A DNA stretch of 64,000 nt. Source: Flavobacteriales bacterium (GTDB lineage: Bacteria; Bacteroidota; Bacteroidia; Flavobacteriales_E; Vicingaceae). The stretch is taken from NCBI GenBank assembly GCA_020635795.1, contig JACJZD010000001.1:257001-321000 (forward strand), in the 5' to 3' direction. How positions within the stretch are numbered: position 1 is the stretch's first letter; each line of letters begins with the position of its first letter. Below are positions 16,826-26,224 of this stretch, in pieces. The notes below the pieces were generated by a model. That model worked only from the letters and a program-made list of their open reading frames with translations, ran no database searches and was not told the origin of the DNA. The position numbers were made by a program, and so were the translations under genes.

Positions 16826-17125
16826 ATGAACTCAACTACTACTCATGTTCCACAAATTGTGGAGAAAGAAGATATCGCTAAATTGGTTTTTCCAAAAGAA
16901 GAAGTGTTGAAAGATGCAGAAAAGCAAAAAGAGTTGAAAGCAGCTTTAGACAAAGCCTTAAAACTTGGTAATGCTTACAAAGGAAAGGTAAAAATATTGT
17001 TTGAAGATAACGAAGGCTTAAAGTCGGTAGAAACTACCATTTGGGGAGTAACTGACAAGAATATTCTGTTAAAACAGACGATTATTCTTCCGACTAGAAG
17101 AATACATGAAATCAAATTTTATTAG
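16826..17125 (+). CDS. Small conserved-type hypothetical protein
   Basis: A 99-residue soluble protein without a signal peptide. It has a helical, Lys/Glu-rich N-terminal half and a beta-rich C-terminal half (YKGKVKILFEDNEGLKSVETTIWGVTDKNILLKQTIILPTRRIHEIKF). The latter could be a small Sm/SH3-like barrel. No catalytic motif is visible. A terminator follows, so it is probably monocistronic. Its function is unknown. Confidence 0.75.
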   Translation: MNSTTTHVPQIVEKEDIAKLVFPKEEVLKDAEKQKELKAALDKALKLGNAYKGKVKILFEDNEGLKSVETTIWGVTDKNILLKQTIILPTRRIHEIKFY

Positions 17126-17149
17126 AAATAAGATAAGTATAGTCAAATG

Positions 17150-17176
17150 AAAAACCTCCCATTGCGAGGTTTTTCA
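17150..17176 (+). terminator. Intrinsic terminator of the 99-residue protein gene
   Basis: aaaaacctc (17150-17158) pairs with gaggttttt (17166-17174) around a 7-nt loop, followed by further Ts. An upstream in-frame ATG of the next gene (17147) lies inside this stem, which argues against that ATG being a real start. Confidence 0.8.
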
Positions 17177-17185
17177 TTTTTAGCT

Positions 17186-17193
17186 TATTTTTG
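17186..17193 (+). promoter_or_regulatory. TAnnTTTG promoter element before the VUT-family gene
   Basis: TATTTTTG matches the Bacteroidota -7 box and ends 4 nt before the ATG at 17198. This supports that start and implies a leaderless mRNA. Confidence 0.65.
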
Positions 17194-17197
17194 TTTT

Positions 17198-17881
17198 ATG
17201 AGCAAACTAAAATCTTCTGCCGAATTCTATTACTTTCTTTTAGCAGGATTATTTATTGCCTTGTTGGTTTCGTGTAATTTAATTTTTCAGAAATTTTTTA
17301 GTTGGAACCCAATGGGACTTTTTAATTTTGAGTTATCGGTAGGATTAATACCTTATCCGCTCACTTTTTTAGTTACCGACTTAATTTCTGAAATATATGG
17401 GAAGCAACGAGCAAATCAAGTTGTAAAAGTTGGGTTAATAGCTTCAGTTGTAGTAATGTTAGTCGTGATTATTTCTTCCCTTGTTCCTGCAACGAGTTGG
17501 TCGCCAGTAAATGATAATGTTTTTAATAATGTGTTTGGGTTAACTGGAGTTGCAGTTGCAGCATCGATGCTGGCATATTTGTTTGCTCAATTTATCGACA
17601 TTCAAATATTTCATTATTTAAAACAACTTACCAACGGAAAACATTTGTGGATAAGAAACAACTTTTCCACCATTACTTCTCAATTTGTCGATACCTGTGT
17701 AGTTTTACTGTTGTTGTGTTCTTTTAATGCCATTAAATGGGATATGTTTGGAACACTCTTAATAAGTGGTTTCTTATTTAAAGTGTTGGTTGCTTTATTG
17801 GATACACCTTTCTTTTATCTCTTTACCTATCTTTTAAAAAGAAAATTCAAATTGAACGATTGTCAGGAAGTAAGTTTTTAA
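17198..17881 (+). CDS. yhhQ: Queuosine-precursor transporter (VUT/YhhQ family)
   Basis: A 227-residue integral membrane protein with about six helices and the family signature PYPLTFLVTDLISEIYGKQRANQVVKVG. Further on it has AQFIDIQIFHYLK and ISQFVDTCVV-like segments (TSQFVDTCVVLLLL). It imports queuine or preQ precursors for tRNA wobble modification. I choose the ATG at 17198 because the upstream ATG lies inside a terminator and a promoter box ends 4 nt before 17198. Confidence 0.9.
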   Translation: MSKLKSSAEFYYFLLAGLFIALLVSCNLIFQKFFSWNPMGLFNFELSVGLIPYPLTFLVTDLISEIYGKQRANQVVKVGLIASVVVMLVVIISSLVPATSWSPVNDNVFNNVFGLTGVAVAASMLAYLFAQFIDIQIFHYLKQLTNGKHLWIRNNFSTITSQFVDTCVVLLLLCSFNAIKWDMFGTLLISGFLFKVLVALLDTPFFYLFTYLLKRKFKLNDCQEVSF

Positions 17882-17962
17882 CGTCTATTAACAAAAGCCA
17901 TTTAAAAAGATGATTTAACTGCAATCAGAATCATTAACTTTACAATCGATAAAAATTTAAGT

Positions 17963-19975
17963 ATGAAGTTCAATTTCCTAAAAAAATCTCTCACAGTTTT
18001 AGTTGTTTTTGTATTATCACTATTTAGTCTGCAAGCACAAATTTACGATCCCGTTGCTTGGTCGTACGAGACTAAAAAAATAAACGAAACAGAAGCTGAA
18101 TTAGTTATAAAAGCTACTATAGAGAGAGGGTGGCATTTATATGCAATTGAACTTCCAAGCAATGATGGACCAATAGCAACTACAATTGTGTTTGCTCCTT
18201 CTGATAATTATGAATTAGTTGGTAAACCTACAGAAGGAAAATATAAAACCGAGTTTGATCCAAATTTTAATATGGATTTAAACTATCATGAAGTGGAAGC
18301 TATATTTACACAAAAAATAAAAATTAAAAATAACGCTCCATTTAGAATTGAAGGAACTCTTGAATCGATGGTTTGTAATGCAGAAATGTGTCTGCCTCCC
18401 GAAATTGTTGACTTAGATTTTGCCATGAATGGTGCTTCAATCAGTAATGCTGAAATTGGAGTTGCAGGAGATGTTTCCAAAATTATCCCTCAATTACCCA
18501 ATATGAAGATAGACGAACCCCTGAGTGATTGCGGTGAGAAAAAGGAAATAAGCAATGTTTGGTTAGTGTTTCTTTTTGGATTTATTGGAGGTTTAATAGC
18601 TTTGCTAACTCCTTGTGTTTTTCCGATGATTCCTTTGACAGTAAGCTTTTTTACCAAAGGTGGTAAAGACGGAAAGAAAGGTTTGGGTCGAGCTGTTTTA
18701 TATGGTTTTTTCATCTTTTTAATTTACGCGGTATTGAGCGTTCCATTTCATTTTAACACCGACCCAGAGGTATTAAATGAAATAGCTACCAGCGTGTGGT
18801 TGAACGTGATTTTCTTCGCTGTATTTTTAATCTTCTCAATTTCATTTTTTGGATTTTTCGAAATTACTTTGCCAAGTAAGCTAACCAATAAGGCTGATTC
18901 AGCATCGGATGTTGGTGGTATATTGGGTATCTTTTTTATGGCATTAACATTAGCATTGGTTTCATTTTCTTGTACAGGACCGATTTTAGGAACGGTACTA
19001 GGAAATTCACTAAAAAATGGACCTTGGCCAATTACAGCAGCCATGAGTGGGTTTGGAGTAGCTTTAGGTTTGCCTTTTGCTTTGTTTGCTGCTTTTCCTA
19101 GTATCATGAAAAACTTGCCTCAATCTGGAGGTTGGTTAAATTCTGTTAAGGTTGTTTTAGGATTTATCGAACTAGCATTGGCATTAAAATTCTTATCAAA
19201 TGCCGATTTAGTAATGCAATGGGGTTTAATACAACGTGAAACATTCTTTTTAATTTGGACAATAATAGGAGTAGGGTTAACACTATATTTGTTAGGCATC
19301 TTAAAGTTCCCACATGATTCGCCAATTATCAAGTTTTCACGATTTAGAATTATTTTTACCACAATAATTGTGCTGTTTACTATTTACATCTCAACTGGTA
19401 TTTTTAAAAGTTCACCATGGAGCCATAACTTTTTGAGTGGATTTCCACCACCAGCATTTTACAGTTGGTACGAAAATGAAACATTCCATGCAGAGTTTAC
19501 TGATTTTAATGAAGCATTGGCTGAATCCAAACGAACAAACAAGCCATTACTTATCGATTTTACAGGTTGGGCTTGTGTAAATTGTCGTAAAATGGAGGAA
19601 AGCGTTTGGACAGTTGCTGAAATAAAAGAAAGACTGAAAAACGATTTTGTGTTGGTTTCACTTTATGTAGATGACAAAGTTAAATTACCAGAGAATGAAC
19701 AAGGTGTTTTTGAATTTGATGCTAACGGAATTGTTAAAAAGAAAACCATCAAAACCATTGGAAACAAATGGGCTACTTTTCAAACCCATGTATTCAATAA
19801 TAATTCTCAACCGTATTATGTAATGCTTTCGCCAGATGGTGAGTTGTTGGCAAACCCTATTGGTTATATGGACGATGAAAAGGAGTATAAGGCGTATTTA
19901 GATTGTGGAATAGTTACATTTAAAAGTATTGAAAAGAAAGATGAGGTTGCACCAACTTTTCAAATAATCAATTAA
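17963..19975 (+). CDS. dsbD: Thiol:disulfide interchange protein DsbD
   Basis: A 670-residue protein carrying electrons from cytoplasmic thioredoxin to the periplasm. The order of domains is: signal peptide (ending SLQAQ), a DsbD-alpha/DsbC-like domain, the eight-helix CcdA-type core with conserved Cys218 (LTPCVFPMIP) and Cys337 (SFSCTGPIL), and a C-terminal thioredoxin-like domain with CVNC at Cys538/Cys541. It is complete and of expected length for a three-domain DsbD. It supports cytochrome c maturation and disulfide isomerisation. No clear operon partner is adjacent. Confidence 0.95.
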   Translation: MKFNFLKKSLTVLVVFVLSLFSLQAQIYDPVAWSYETKKINETEAELVIKATIERGWHLYAIELPSNDGPIATTIVFAPSDNYELVGKPTEGKYKTEFDPNFNMDLNYHEVEAIFTQKIKIKNNAPFRIEGTLESMVCNAEMCLPPEIVDLDFAMNGASISNAEIGVAGDVSKIIPQLPNMKIDEPLSDCGEKKEISNVWLVFLFGFIGGLIALLTPCVFPMIPLTVSFFTKGGKDGKKGLGRAVLYGFFIFLIYAVLSVPFHFNTDPEVLNEIATSVWLNVIFFAVFLIFSISFFGFFEITLPSKLTNKADSASDVGGILGIFFMALTLALVSFSCTGPILGTVLGNSLKNGPWPITAAMSGFGVALGLPFALFAAFPSIMKNLPQSGGWLNSVKVVLGFIELALALKFLSNADLVMQWGLIQRETFFLIWTIIGVGLTLYLLGILKFPHDSPIIKFSRFRIIFTTIIVLFTIYISTGIFKSSPWSHNFLSGFPPPAFYSWYENETFHAEFTDFNEALAESKRTNKPLLIDFTGWACVNCRKMEESVWTVAEIKERLKNDFVLVSLYVDDKVKLPENEQGVFEFDANGIVKKKTIKTIGNKWATFQTHVFNNNSQPYYVMLSPDGELLANPIGYMDDEKEYKAYLDCGIVTFKSIEKKDEVAPTFQIIN

Positions 19976-20099
19976 AAATATTTTTCGACATTGATTTAAA
20001 TCATGTTTTAATTACTTCTAGAAAAGTACTTTCGTTATATGTTTGAAAATATAACCAAATAGGTTTATTTTTTTACAGTTAACGTTTTAAATAATAAGT

Positions 20100-20846
20100 A
20101 TGAATCTGTTTGAGATTGAAAACATTTGGATTTTCTTGATGATTTTGCCTTTGGTGGCATTTATGTATGCTGCTGTCGGACATGGTGGGGCAAGTGGATA
20201 TTTGGCATTAATGGCATTATTTGGGTTTGCACCTGAAACAATGAAACCAACAGCATTGGTCTTAAATTTATTCGTTGCAGGAATATCGTTTCTGCATTAT
20301 GCAAAATCGGGTCATTTTAATAAAAAATTGTTTTTCTCTTTTGCTATAACTTCAATTCCCCTGGCTTTTGTAGGTGGTATGATAGAAATTGATGCTTCGT
20401 TGTATAAAAAAATATTGGGAGTGCTGTTGGTTTTTGCAATTTTAAAGATGTTAAATGTTTTTGGAAAAGAAACGAATGAAACGAAGGAAATAAAAATTTG
20501 GCAAGGATTAAGTGTGGGTGGTTCTATTGGTTTCTTTTCAGGATTAATTGGCATTGGTGGAGGAATTATTTTAAGCCCTGTTATCTTGTTAATGAAATGG
20601 GGAAATATGAAAGAAGCTGCTGCTGTTTCAGCGTTATTTATTTGGGTAAATTCTGCAGCTGGGCTAGCAGGTCAGTTTAGTAGTGGAGTACATATCGATG
20701 CTCAAGCATTAATTTTAGTAGCTATTGCAGTAGTAGGAGGTTTTCTTGGTGGGTATTTAGGTAGTAAGAAATTCAACAACAAGATTCTACGATATTTGCT
20801 AGCTTTCGTATTGCTTACGGCTTGTATCAAGCTGTTTTCTATATAA
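20100..20846 (+). CDS. TauE/SafE (TSUP) family membrane permease
   Basis: A 248-residue protein with about eight membrane helices. It has the two family half-repeats, AAVGHGGASGYLALMALFGFAPETMKPTALVLN near the start and GFFSGLIGIGGGIILSPVILL in the middle. TSUP proteins export sulfite, sulfoacetate and related organosulfur anions, or act as uptake carriers. The exact substrate cannot be read. It converges with the porin gene on the opposite strand, with 7 nt between the stops. Confidence 0.9.
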   Translation: MNLFEIENIWIFLMILPLVAFMYAAVGHGGASGYLALMALFGFAPETMKPTALVLNLFVAGISFLHYAKSGHFNKKLFFSFAITSIPLAFVGGMIEIDASLYKKILGVLLVFAILKMLNVFGKETNETKEIKIWQGLSVGGSIGFFSGLIGIGGGIILSPVILLMKWGNMKEAAAVSALFIWVNSAAGLAGQFSSGVHIDAQALILVAIAVVGGFLGGYLGSKKFNNKILRYLLAFVLLTACIKLFSI

Positions 20847-20853
20847 CCAATTA

Positions 20854-22161
20854 CTACTGTTTGCTTTTGTAGTGAAACAGTTCTGGTTTAAACGTTATCA
20901 TGATAAATGCCCACGTTGGTGTTAAGGAACTATTCCCTCCTTTTATTGTTTCCATACTTTTTTCAGCAAGCATAAAAGCAAATCCACCGTCGAGCGTGGT
21001 AAACTCGTTAAACTTATATTTTATGGAGATATCGTTTTCAAAGGCTAAAAATGGATGGATGATGTTGTTGTTTTTATCTAAAACATTATTTTGAGTGTAA
21101 AATAAGTGAGCATCGTTTTTAATAGAGCATTTTTTACTGAAAGCGTATTGAATAAATAGGTATGGATTGATTAATCCACCATTTTTAACGTCTTTAGGAA
21201 AGGAAGTAAAATAATCCATTCGCCCCATAAATCGATGCGCTACACCATACAATGGCTCAAACGAATTAGAGACCTTGCTTTTTTTGGAAGCATCATCACC
21301 ACTTAATAGTTCAGCACCAAGCCATGTGGTTAACTTTTCTGAAGGCTTGTACTTTATTTCTGGTTGAACGTAAAATGCCGATAATTTTACTCCGTTAGGT
21401 GTATTCCCGTATTGGTAATAACCTGAAATGGTTGCATAAAACTTATTGGTTTTAAATTCTATTCGTCCACCACTTGTCGCTCTTAAAAAAAGCACTTGTT
21501 GATTTGTTTTATGCTCAAAACCATCCGTAGCGTTTATCGTCGTTAATGTAGTTTTTTCGCTTACTTGCCATTTTAGATGATGCACACCCAACATTTTGTA
21601 GTTGTTAAAGCCCATTGGAGAATAGTTGGTTTGAAAAACGTTTTCGTTACTTTGACTAAAAGCACCCAATATTTCCGAAAGCACTTTTTTATTTTTATAG
21701 ATGAAACGAATACCTTCATGAGCCCTGCTTTGTTGTGACCAATCTGCTGGAGAAAATAAGCGGTTGTTGTCTAAATCTAATTTTTGGCGACCAATTCTAA
21801 TAGAAGTAGTTTTCGATAGAATGGGTTCGATATAAGTTTCAAAAACTCCGATACTTCCTGAACTTGAAAATTGCCCTGTTTGACCATAAAGTCGAATATC
21901 TTGTAAAGAAGTATGAAAAATTAATTTGTCGGTTTGATACGTAATATTTAATCGAGTTCGTTGGTTTACAAAATAAGAAGGACTTGTAGTATCGTTTTTT
22001 AATTGTTTGTAACCATCGCGGTATTCTGCACGTGGTCTAAACTCTAAATCAACATTGAACTCTTTAAAATGTGTGGTATCTTGAGCAACTAAATTGTTGG
22101 TGCAAAAAAACAAAAATGCTACCATGCAACAGAAACTAGTTATGATGTTTAAGCGAAGCAT
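20854..22161 (-). CDS. Alginate-export-like outer-membrane porin
   Basis: A 435-residue outer-membrane beta-barrel with a signal peptide (ending NNLVAQ) and the DLEFRPRAEYRDGYKQ and RIGRQKLDLDNNRLFSPADWSQQSRAHEGIRF segments typical of the alginate_exp porin family. In Bacteroidota such porins are often general or anion-specific channels, so alginate export should not be assumed. The C-terminal part alternates polar and hydrophobic residues as expected for strands. Confidence 0.85.
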   Translation of the reverse strand: MLRLNIITSFCCMVAFLFFCTNNLVAQDTTHFKEFNVDLEFRPRAEYRDGYKQLKNDTTSPSYFVNQRTRLNITYQTDKLIFHTSLQDIRLYGQTGQFSSSGSIGVFETYIEPILSKTTSIRIGRQKLDLDNNRLFSPADWSQQSRAHEGIRFIYKNKKVLSEILGAFSQSNENVFQTNYSPMGFNNYKMLGVHHLKWQVSEKTTLTTINATDGFEHKTNQQVLFLRATSGGRIEFKTNKFYATISGYYQYGNTPNGVKLSAFYVQPEIKYKPSEKLTTWLGAELLSGDDASKKSKVSNSFEPLYGVAHRFMGRMDYFTSFPKDVKNGGLINPYLFIQYAFSKKCSIKNDAHLFYTQNNVLDKNNNIIHPFLAFENDISIKYKFNEFTTLDGGFAFMLAEKSMETIKGGNSSLTPTWAFIMITFKPELFHYKSKQ

Positions 22162-22248
22162 TTTTTTACGCTATGTATTATAAAATATAACGCAAAGAAA
22201 AGTAATACTCTTCATGTAGTTTATGACTTAAATCATTATCTTAAAAAA

Positions 22249-23853
22249 TTAAACGAATTTTTGTTTGAAGTACAACGACAAACTCCAGAAAATTAACAAA
22301 GCACCAATAAAGGCTGAAACTCTACCAATATAATCACCATGTTTGGAGTAGAAGGTTAACTCACTGTTTAGGTTAATTTTTCCTGAAATAACAGCTTGTT
22401 CCCACCATTTGGTAGCTTGTAAAATTTCTCCTTTTTGATTGATAAAACATGAAATACCAGTATTTGCACTTCTTGCAATGCTTCTTCGGGTTTCAATAGC
22501 CCTCATTTTCGCATATGCTAAATGTTGTTTATAACCAGGAGTATCTTCCCACCAACCATCGTTGGTAATAATAAAAATAACATTAGCACCCTTTGTAATA
22601 TAGTCGGTTACGTATTCGCCATAAATAGACTCGTAACAAATAACAGGAGCAATTTTAGCAGTTTCATTTTCAAAAATCTTGGCTTCTTTTTCTACGCCCA
22701 AACTACCCATGGTACCACCCAAATTGATTGCATATTTTTCGAATGGAGCTAGAATTCTGGCAAAGGGTAATTTTTCTACACCCAACACTAATTTCGATTT
22801 ATGGTAAATTTTTATTTCTTCGTAGGGTTTAATTTGTAAAGCAGTATTAAAAGCATCGTACCATCCACCCGTTTGTTCATCAGGTCGAGCAGTTGCCGTA
22901 GGTTTTTCATTACTTTTAGCGTAATCGATGTAAGTGTTAGCACCAATTATTAATTTGCTTTTTGGGAAATCAGTTAGAAGTCTTTTGGCTTCAATTACAC
23001 CATAATTATCTTCTAATTCAATTTCTAAGCAACCTCTAGGTATGGCAGTTTCAGGAGCAACCACGAAATCGGTGGTCGTCGTCATTTTTTGTTTTGCTAA
23101 CGATAAAATCCTATCTACCTGTTGTGCTTCCGACATACCTCCAAATTTATCTTTGTATGGGTCGATGTTTGGTTGTATAACCACGACTTCAATTGGGTTT
23201 TCGGCTTCGGTATAATTACTTCCAATAATTAATGATGCTACAATTGGCACAATAATTAAAAGAGCTAAAATGAGTATTAACTTTACTTCCTCCTTCCATT
23301 TGTTGCCTAATAAAACAATTTTACGGAATAGGTTAAAAACCAAAATGTTTACCAACAAAATCCATAAGCTACCACCCAATGCTCCAGTGTATTCGTACCA
23401 TTGGATTAAATTGGTGTAATTGGCAAAAGTATTTCCAAAGGTTGACCACGGGTGAGATAAATCCCAATTGTAGTGCAGCCATTCAAAGCCTAACCACATT
23501 ACGATTAAAGCAAAATAGCCTTTGTTTGTTCCTAACCTTTTTTTAATGTTGTGAAACCACATAAATATGGTTGCCATAAAAAGTGAATTTAACACTTCTG
23601 CCATAACCATTCCTGCTTCTGAGGCATACCAAATCCACCAGGTAGAAAAAGTGTTAAAAACCAAAAAGGCTAAGTAGGCATAGCCAAAAACCGTTATCGA
23701 TTTTGCTTTGTTTTGAAATAGGTGGTATTCTACATAAAGTAAAGGAATTAAAGCCACAAAAAATAAAGGTGCTAAGTTTCCAGTTTCAGGCCAAGAAATG
23801 CCCATCAGTAAACCACTTAAAATAGATAAGCCGAGAAGTTTTAGTTTTTGCAT
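22249..23853 (-). CDS. lnt: Apolipoprotein N-acyltransferase
   Basis: A 534-residue inner-membrane enzyme that adds the third acyl chain to the N-terminal Cys of lipoproteins. An N-terminal bundle of membrane helices precedes a periplasmic nitrilase-like domain. Its catalytic triad is visible: Glu in VAPETAIPRG, Lys in YHKSKLVLGVEKLPF and Cys in APVICYESIYGE. A final membrane helix anchors the C-terminus. It starts 1 nt after the proline dehydrogenase stop and is probably cotranscribed with it. Confidence 0.94.
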   Translation of the reverse strand: MQKLKLLGLSILSGLLMGISWPETGNLAPLFFVALIPLLYVEYHLFQNKAKSITVFGYAYLAFLVFNTFSTWWIWYASEAGMVMAEVLNSLFMATIFMWFHNIKKRLGTNKGYFALIVMWLGFEWLHYNWDLSHPWSTFGNTFANYTNLIQWYEYTGALGGSLWILLVNILVFNLFRKIVLLGNKWKEEVKLILILALLIIVPIVASLIIGSNYTEAENPIEVVVIQPNIDPYKDKFGGMSEAQQVDRILSLAKQKMTTTTDFVVAPETAIPRGCLEIELEDNYGVIEAKRLLTDFPKSKLIIGANTYIDYAKSNEKPTATARPDEQTGGWYDAFNTALQIKPYEEIKIYHKSKLVLGVEKLPFARILAPFEKYAINLGGTMGSLGVEKEAKIFENETAKIAPVICYESIYGEYVTDYITKGANVIFIITNDGWWEDTPGYKQHLAYAKMRAIETRRSIARSANTGISCFINQKGEILQATKWWEQAVISGKINLNSELTFYSKHGDYIGRVSAFIGALLIFWSLSLYFKQKFV

Positions 23854-23854
23854 C

Positions 23855-25036
23855 TTATTTTTTTATAATTGCTGGAAACATTTCTCTACGTTCTTTTTCT
23901 TTTAAAATTAATGATAATTCACGTCCAGTTTGTCCAGCAATCGAAGTGTTTTCTTCTGCTCTTCGAATTAAGTAAGGTATTACATCTTTAACGGGACCAT
24001 AAGGAACATATTTTGTTACGTTATAACCTTTTTGTGCTAAATTCATGCTGATGTGGTCGCTCATGCCTAATAATTGAGCAAAATATACTCGTTGGTCGTC
24101 TAATGCAATATGGTGTTCTTGCATTAAATCAATTAAAATTTGTGTGCTATTTTCGTTATGCGAACCACAGCAAAATGCAATTCTATTAATGTTTTCAACA
24201 CAATATTTTAAAGCGGCATTAAAATCTTTATCGGTACTTGCTTTGTCAGGTTGCATAGGGTCTTTGTAGCCTTTTTCGGCGGCTCGTTCTCTTTCTTTTT
24301 CAATGTATGCACCTCTAACTAATTTCATTCCAATAAAGAAATTTTCTTGCTCGGCAATTTTAGTTACGGCTTTAAGATAGTCCAATCTATCCCAACGATA
24401 CAATTGGATGGTGTTGAATACAACTGCCTTTTCTTTGTTGTATTTTCTCATCATATCCATTGCAATATCGTCAATGGTGTTTTGAATCCAAGTTTCTTCT
24501 GCATCAATAAAAATTGGAATTCCAGCAGCTGATGCAGCACCACACATTTTGTCAATTCGAGCTTTTACTCTTTCAAATTCTGCCGTTTCTGTTGGGGTTA
24601 AATCTTGATTAGCATTTATTTTTTCGAGCAAAGCAAATCTTGCAAAACCAGTTACTTTAAACACAGAAAATGGAATCAGTTTAGTGGTTTTTGCTTTGTT
24701 AACCGTTGCAATAGTTTCTAATACGTTCGCATCAAAGTCGGTTTCACTTTCTTTGCCTTCAACCGAATAATCTAAAATGGTTTTAACATTGTTTTTTCCA
24801 AGATTATTAATGGTTTCGTCGCATTCGTTAATGGTTTCTCCTCCACAAAATTGTTTGTAAATGGTTGATTTTATGACTGGAATAGGAAAGCGGAGAGGCA
24901 TTAATATTTTTAACATGGTTGGACCCATTTTAATCAACCAACTCCAACTGATTATTTTAAACAACCAATAGCTTCGGTTTAAATCAGCTTGATTTTTGCC
25001 TTTAAAGGCTACTTCGGTGTCGTCAAAATTTACCAT
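23855..25036 (-). CDS. Proline dehydrogenase (PRODH)
   Basis: A 393-residue FAD-dependent enzyme that oxidises proline to pyrroline-5-carboxylate. The barrel motifs are visible: NTIQLYRWDRLDYLK, GMKLVRGAYIEKER, FCCGSHNENS, and the C-terminal substrate-binding YGPVKDVIPYLIRRAEENTSI. It is a stand-alone PRODH, not a bifunctional PutA; no P5C dehydrogenase is adjacent. lnt follows immediately on the same strand. Confidence 0.93.
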   Translation of the reverse strand: MVNFDDTEVAFKGKNQADLNRSYWLFKIISWSWLIKMGPTMLKILMPLRFPIPVIKSTIYKQFCGGETINECDETINNLGKNNVKTILDYSVEGKESETDFDANVLETIATVNKAKTTKLIPFSVFKVTGFARFALLEKINANQDLTPTETAEFERVKARIDKMCGAASAAGIPIFIDAEETWIQNTIDDIAMDMMRKYNKEKAVVFNTIQLYRWDRLDYLKAVTKIAEQENFFIGMKLVRGAYIEKERERAAEKGYKDPMQPDKASTDKDFNAALKYCVENINRIAFCCGSHNENSTQILIDLMQEHHIALDDQRVYFAQLLGMSDHISMNLAQKGYNVTKYVPYGPVKDVIPYLIRRAEENTSIAGQTGRELSLILKEKERREMFPAIIKK

Positions 25037-25132
25037 ATGCCAAAAGTGTAAAATATTATGCGAAAGTAGAAGATTTTTTTGGTTTCACTTACCTTAAAAG
25101 TGGTATTTTTACGAATAAATTAAACTTAAAGA

Positions 25133-26218
25133 ATGCCTAAAAGTATTAAAACATATAAAACACTTAACTCCGAAATTTTTATTGGAAACGATGTGTTATT
25201 GTTGTTGAACGAATACTTAGTATCTTACCAAAAATCGAAACTGTTTTTGTTGGTTGATGAAAACACGCTGAACAGTTGTGCTACTCAATTGATTGCACAA
25301 GTAAAACCACTCGAAAAAGCTGAAATTATTGAAATTGAAAGTGGTGAAGAAAACAAAACCATTGACATTTGTTATCAGTTATGGAAAACCCTTGCAGATT
25401 ACAAAGCTGATAGAAATGCTTTGTTGATTAATTTAGGTGGAGGTGTAATTACCGATATGGGCGGTTTTGTTGCCTCTACATATAAAAGAGGAATTGATTT
25501 TATCAATATTCCTACTACATTGTTATCGCAAATAGATGCTTCAGTTGGGGGTAAAGTAGGAGTTGATTTAGATGGGCTGAAAAATATGGTGGGTGTTTTT
25601 AACGAACCTAAAGCCGTATTTATTTATCCTGATTTTTTAAAAACATTAGATAAACGACAAATGATGTCGGGTTATGCTGAAGCTTTAAAGCATGCTTTAA
25701 TTGCTGATGCTGATTATTGGAGTAAATTGAAAAAAGGAATGCTTTCTGATGCCGCTTTTTGGTCGAAATTAATTACACAATCGGTAGAGATAAAAAACAA
25801 CATTGTGTTAAACGACCCAAAAGAGAAAGGAGAGCGTAAAATCTTGAATTTTGGTCATACCGTTGGACATGCCGTAGAAACTCATTATTTAAGTGGCGAC
25901 GATTTGCCCTTGTTACACGGCGAAGCCATTGCCATAGGTATGATTTGCGAAGCGTTTATTTCTCACAAAATAAATGGGTTGACTGAAACTGAATTGAACG
26001 ATATTACGGCAACTTTTGCCAAATTTTATAAATTACCAACGTTGAAATTGGAAGAATTTCATGTGATGTTGGAATTGATGAAAAACGACAAGAAAAACAG
26101 TAAATCGAATGTGAATTTTACCTTAATAAAAAGTATAGGGGAAGGTACTTTCGATCATAAAGTAGACACCGATTTAATTATTGAATCGCTACATTTTTAT
26201 AATACCATATATCAGTAA
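25133..26218 (+). CDS. aroB: 3-dehydroquinate synthase
   Basis: A 361-residue NAD- and metal-dependent enzyme converting DAHP to 3-dehydroquinate, the second step of the shikimate pathway. NAD-binding and catalytic segments are present: NLGGGVITDMGGFVASTYKRGI, DASVGGKVGVDLDGLKNMVG and the metal site NFGHTVGHAVE. It is followed after 6 nt by aroA on the same strand, so the two aromatic-biosynthesis genes are coexpressed. Confidence 0.95.
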   Translation: MPKSIKTYKTLNSEIFIGNDVLLLLNEYLVSYQKSKLFLLVDENTLNSCATQLIAQVKPLEKAEIIEIESGEENKTIDICYQLWKTLADYKADRNALLINLGGGVITDMGGFVASTYKRGIDFINIPTTLLSQIDASVGGKVGVDLDGLKNMVGVFNEPKAVFIYPDFLKTLDKRQMMSGYAEALKHALIADADYWSKLKKGMLSDAAFWSKLITQSVEIKNNIVLNDPKEKGERKILNFGHTVGHAVETHYLSGDDLPLLHGEAIAIGMICEAFISHKINGLTETELNDITATFAKFYKLPTLKLEEFHVMLELMKNDKKNSKSNVNFTLIKSIGEGTFDHKVDTDLIIESLHFYNTIYQ

Positions 26219-26224
26219 ATTGTT

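Noticed and set aside
17147..17197. Upstream ATG for the queuosine-precursor transporter
   Set aside because: It lies in the terminator hairpin of the preceding gene, and a promoter box just before 17198 supports the later start.
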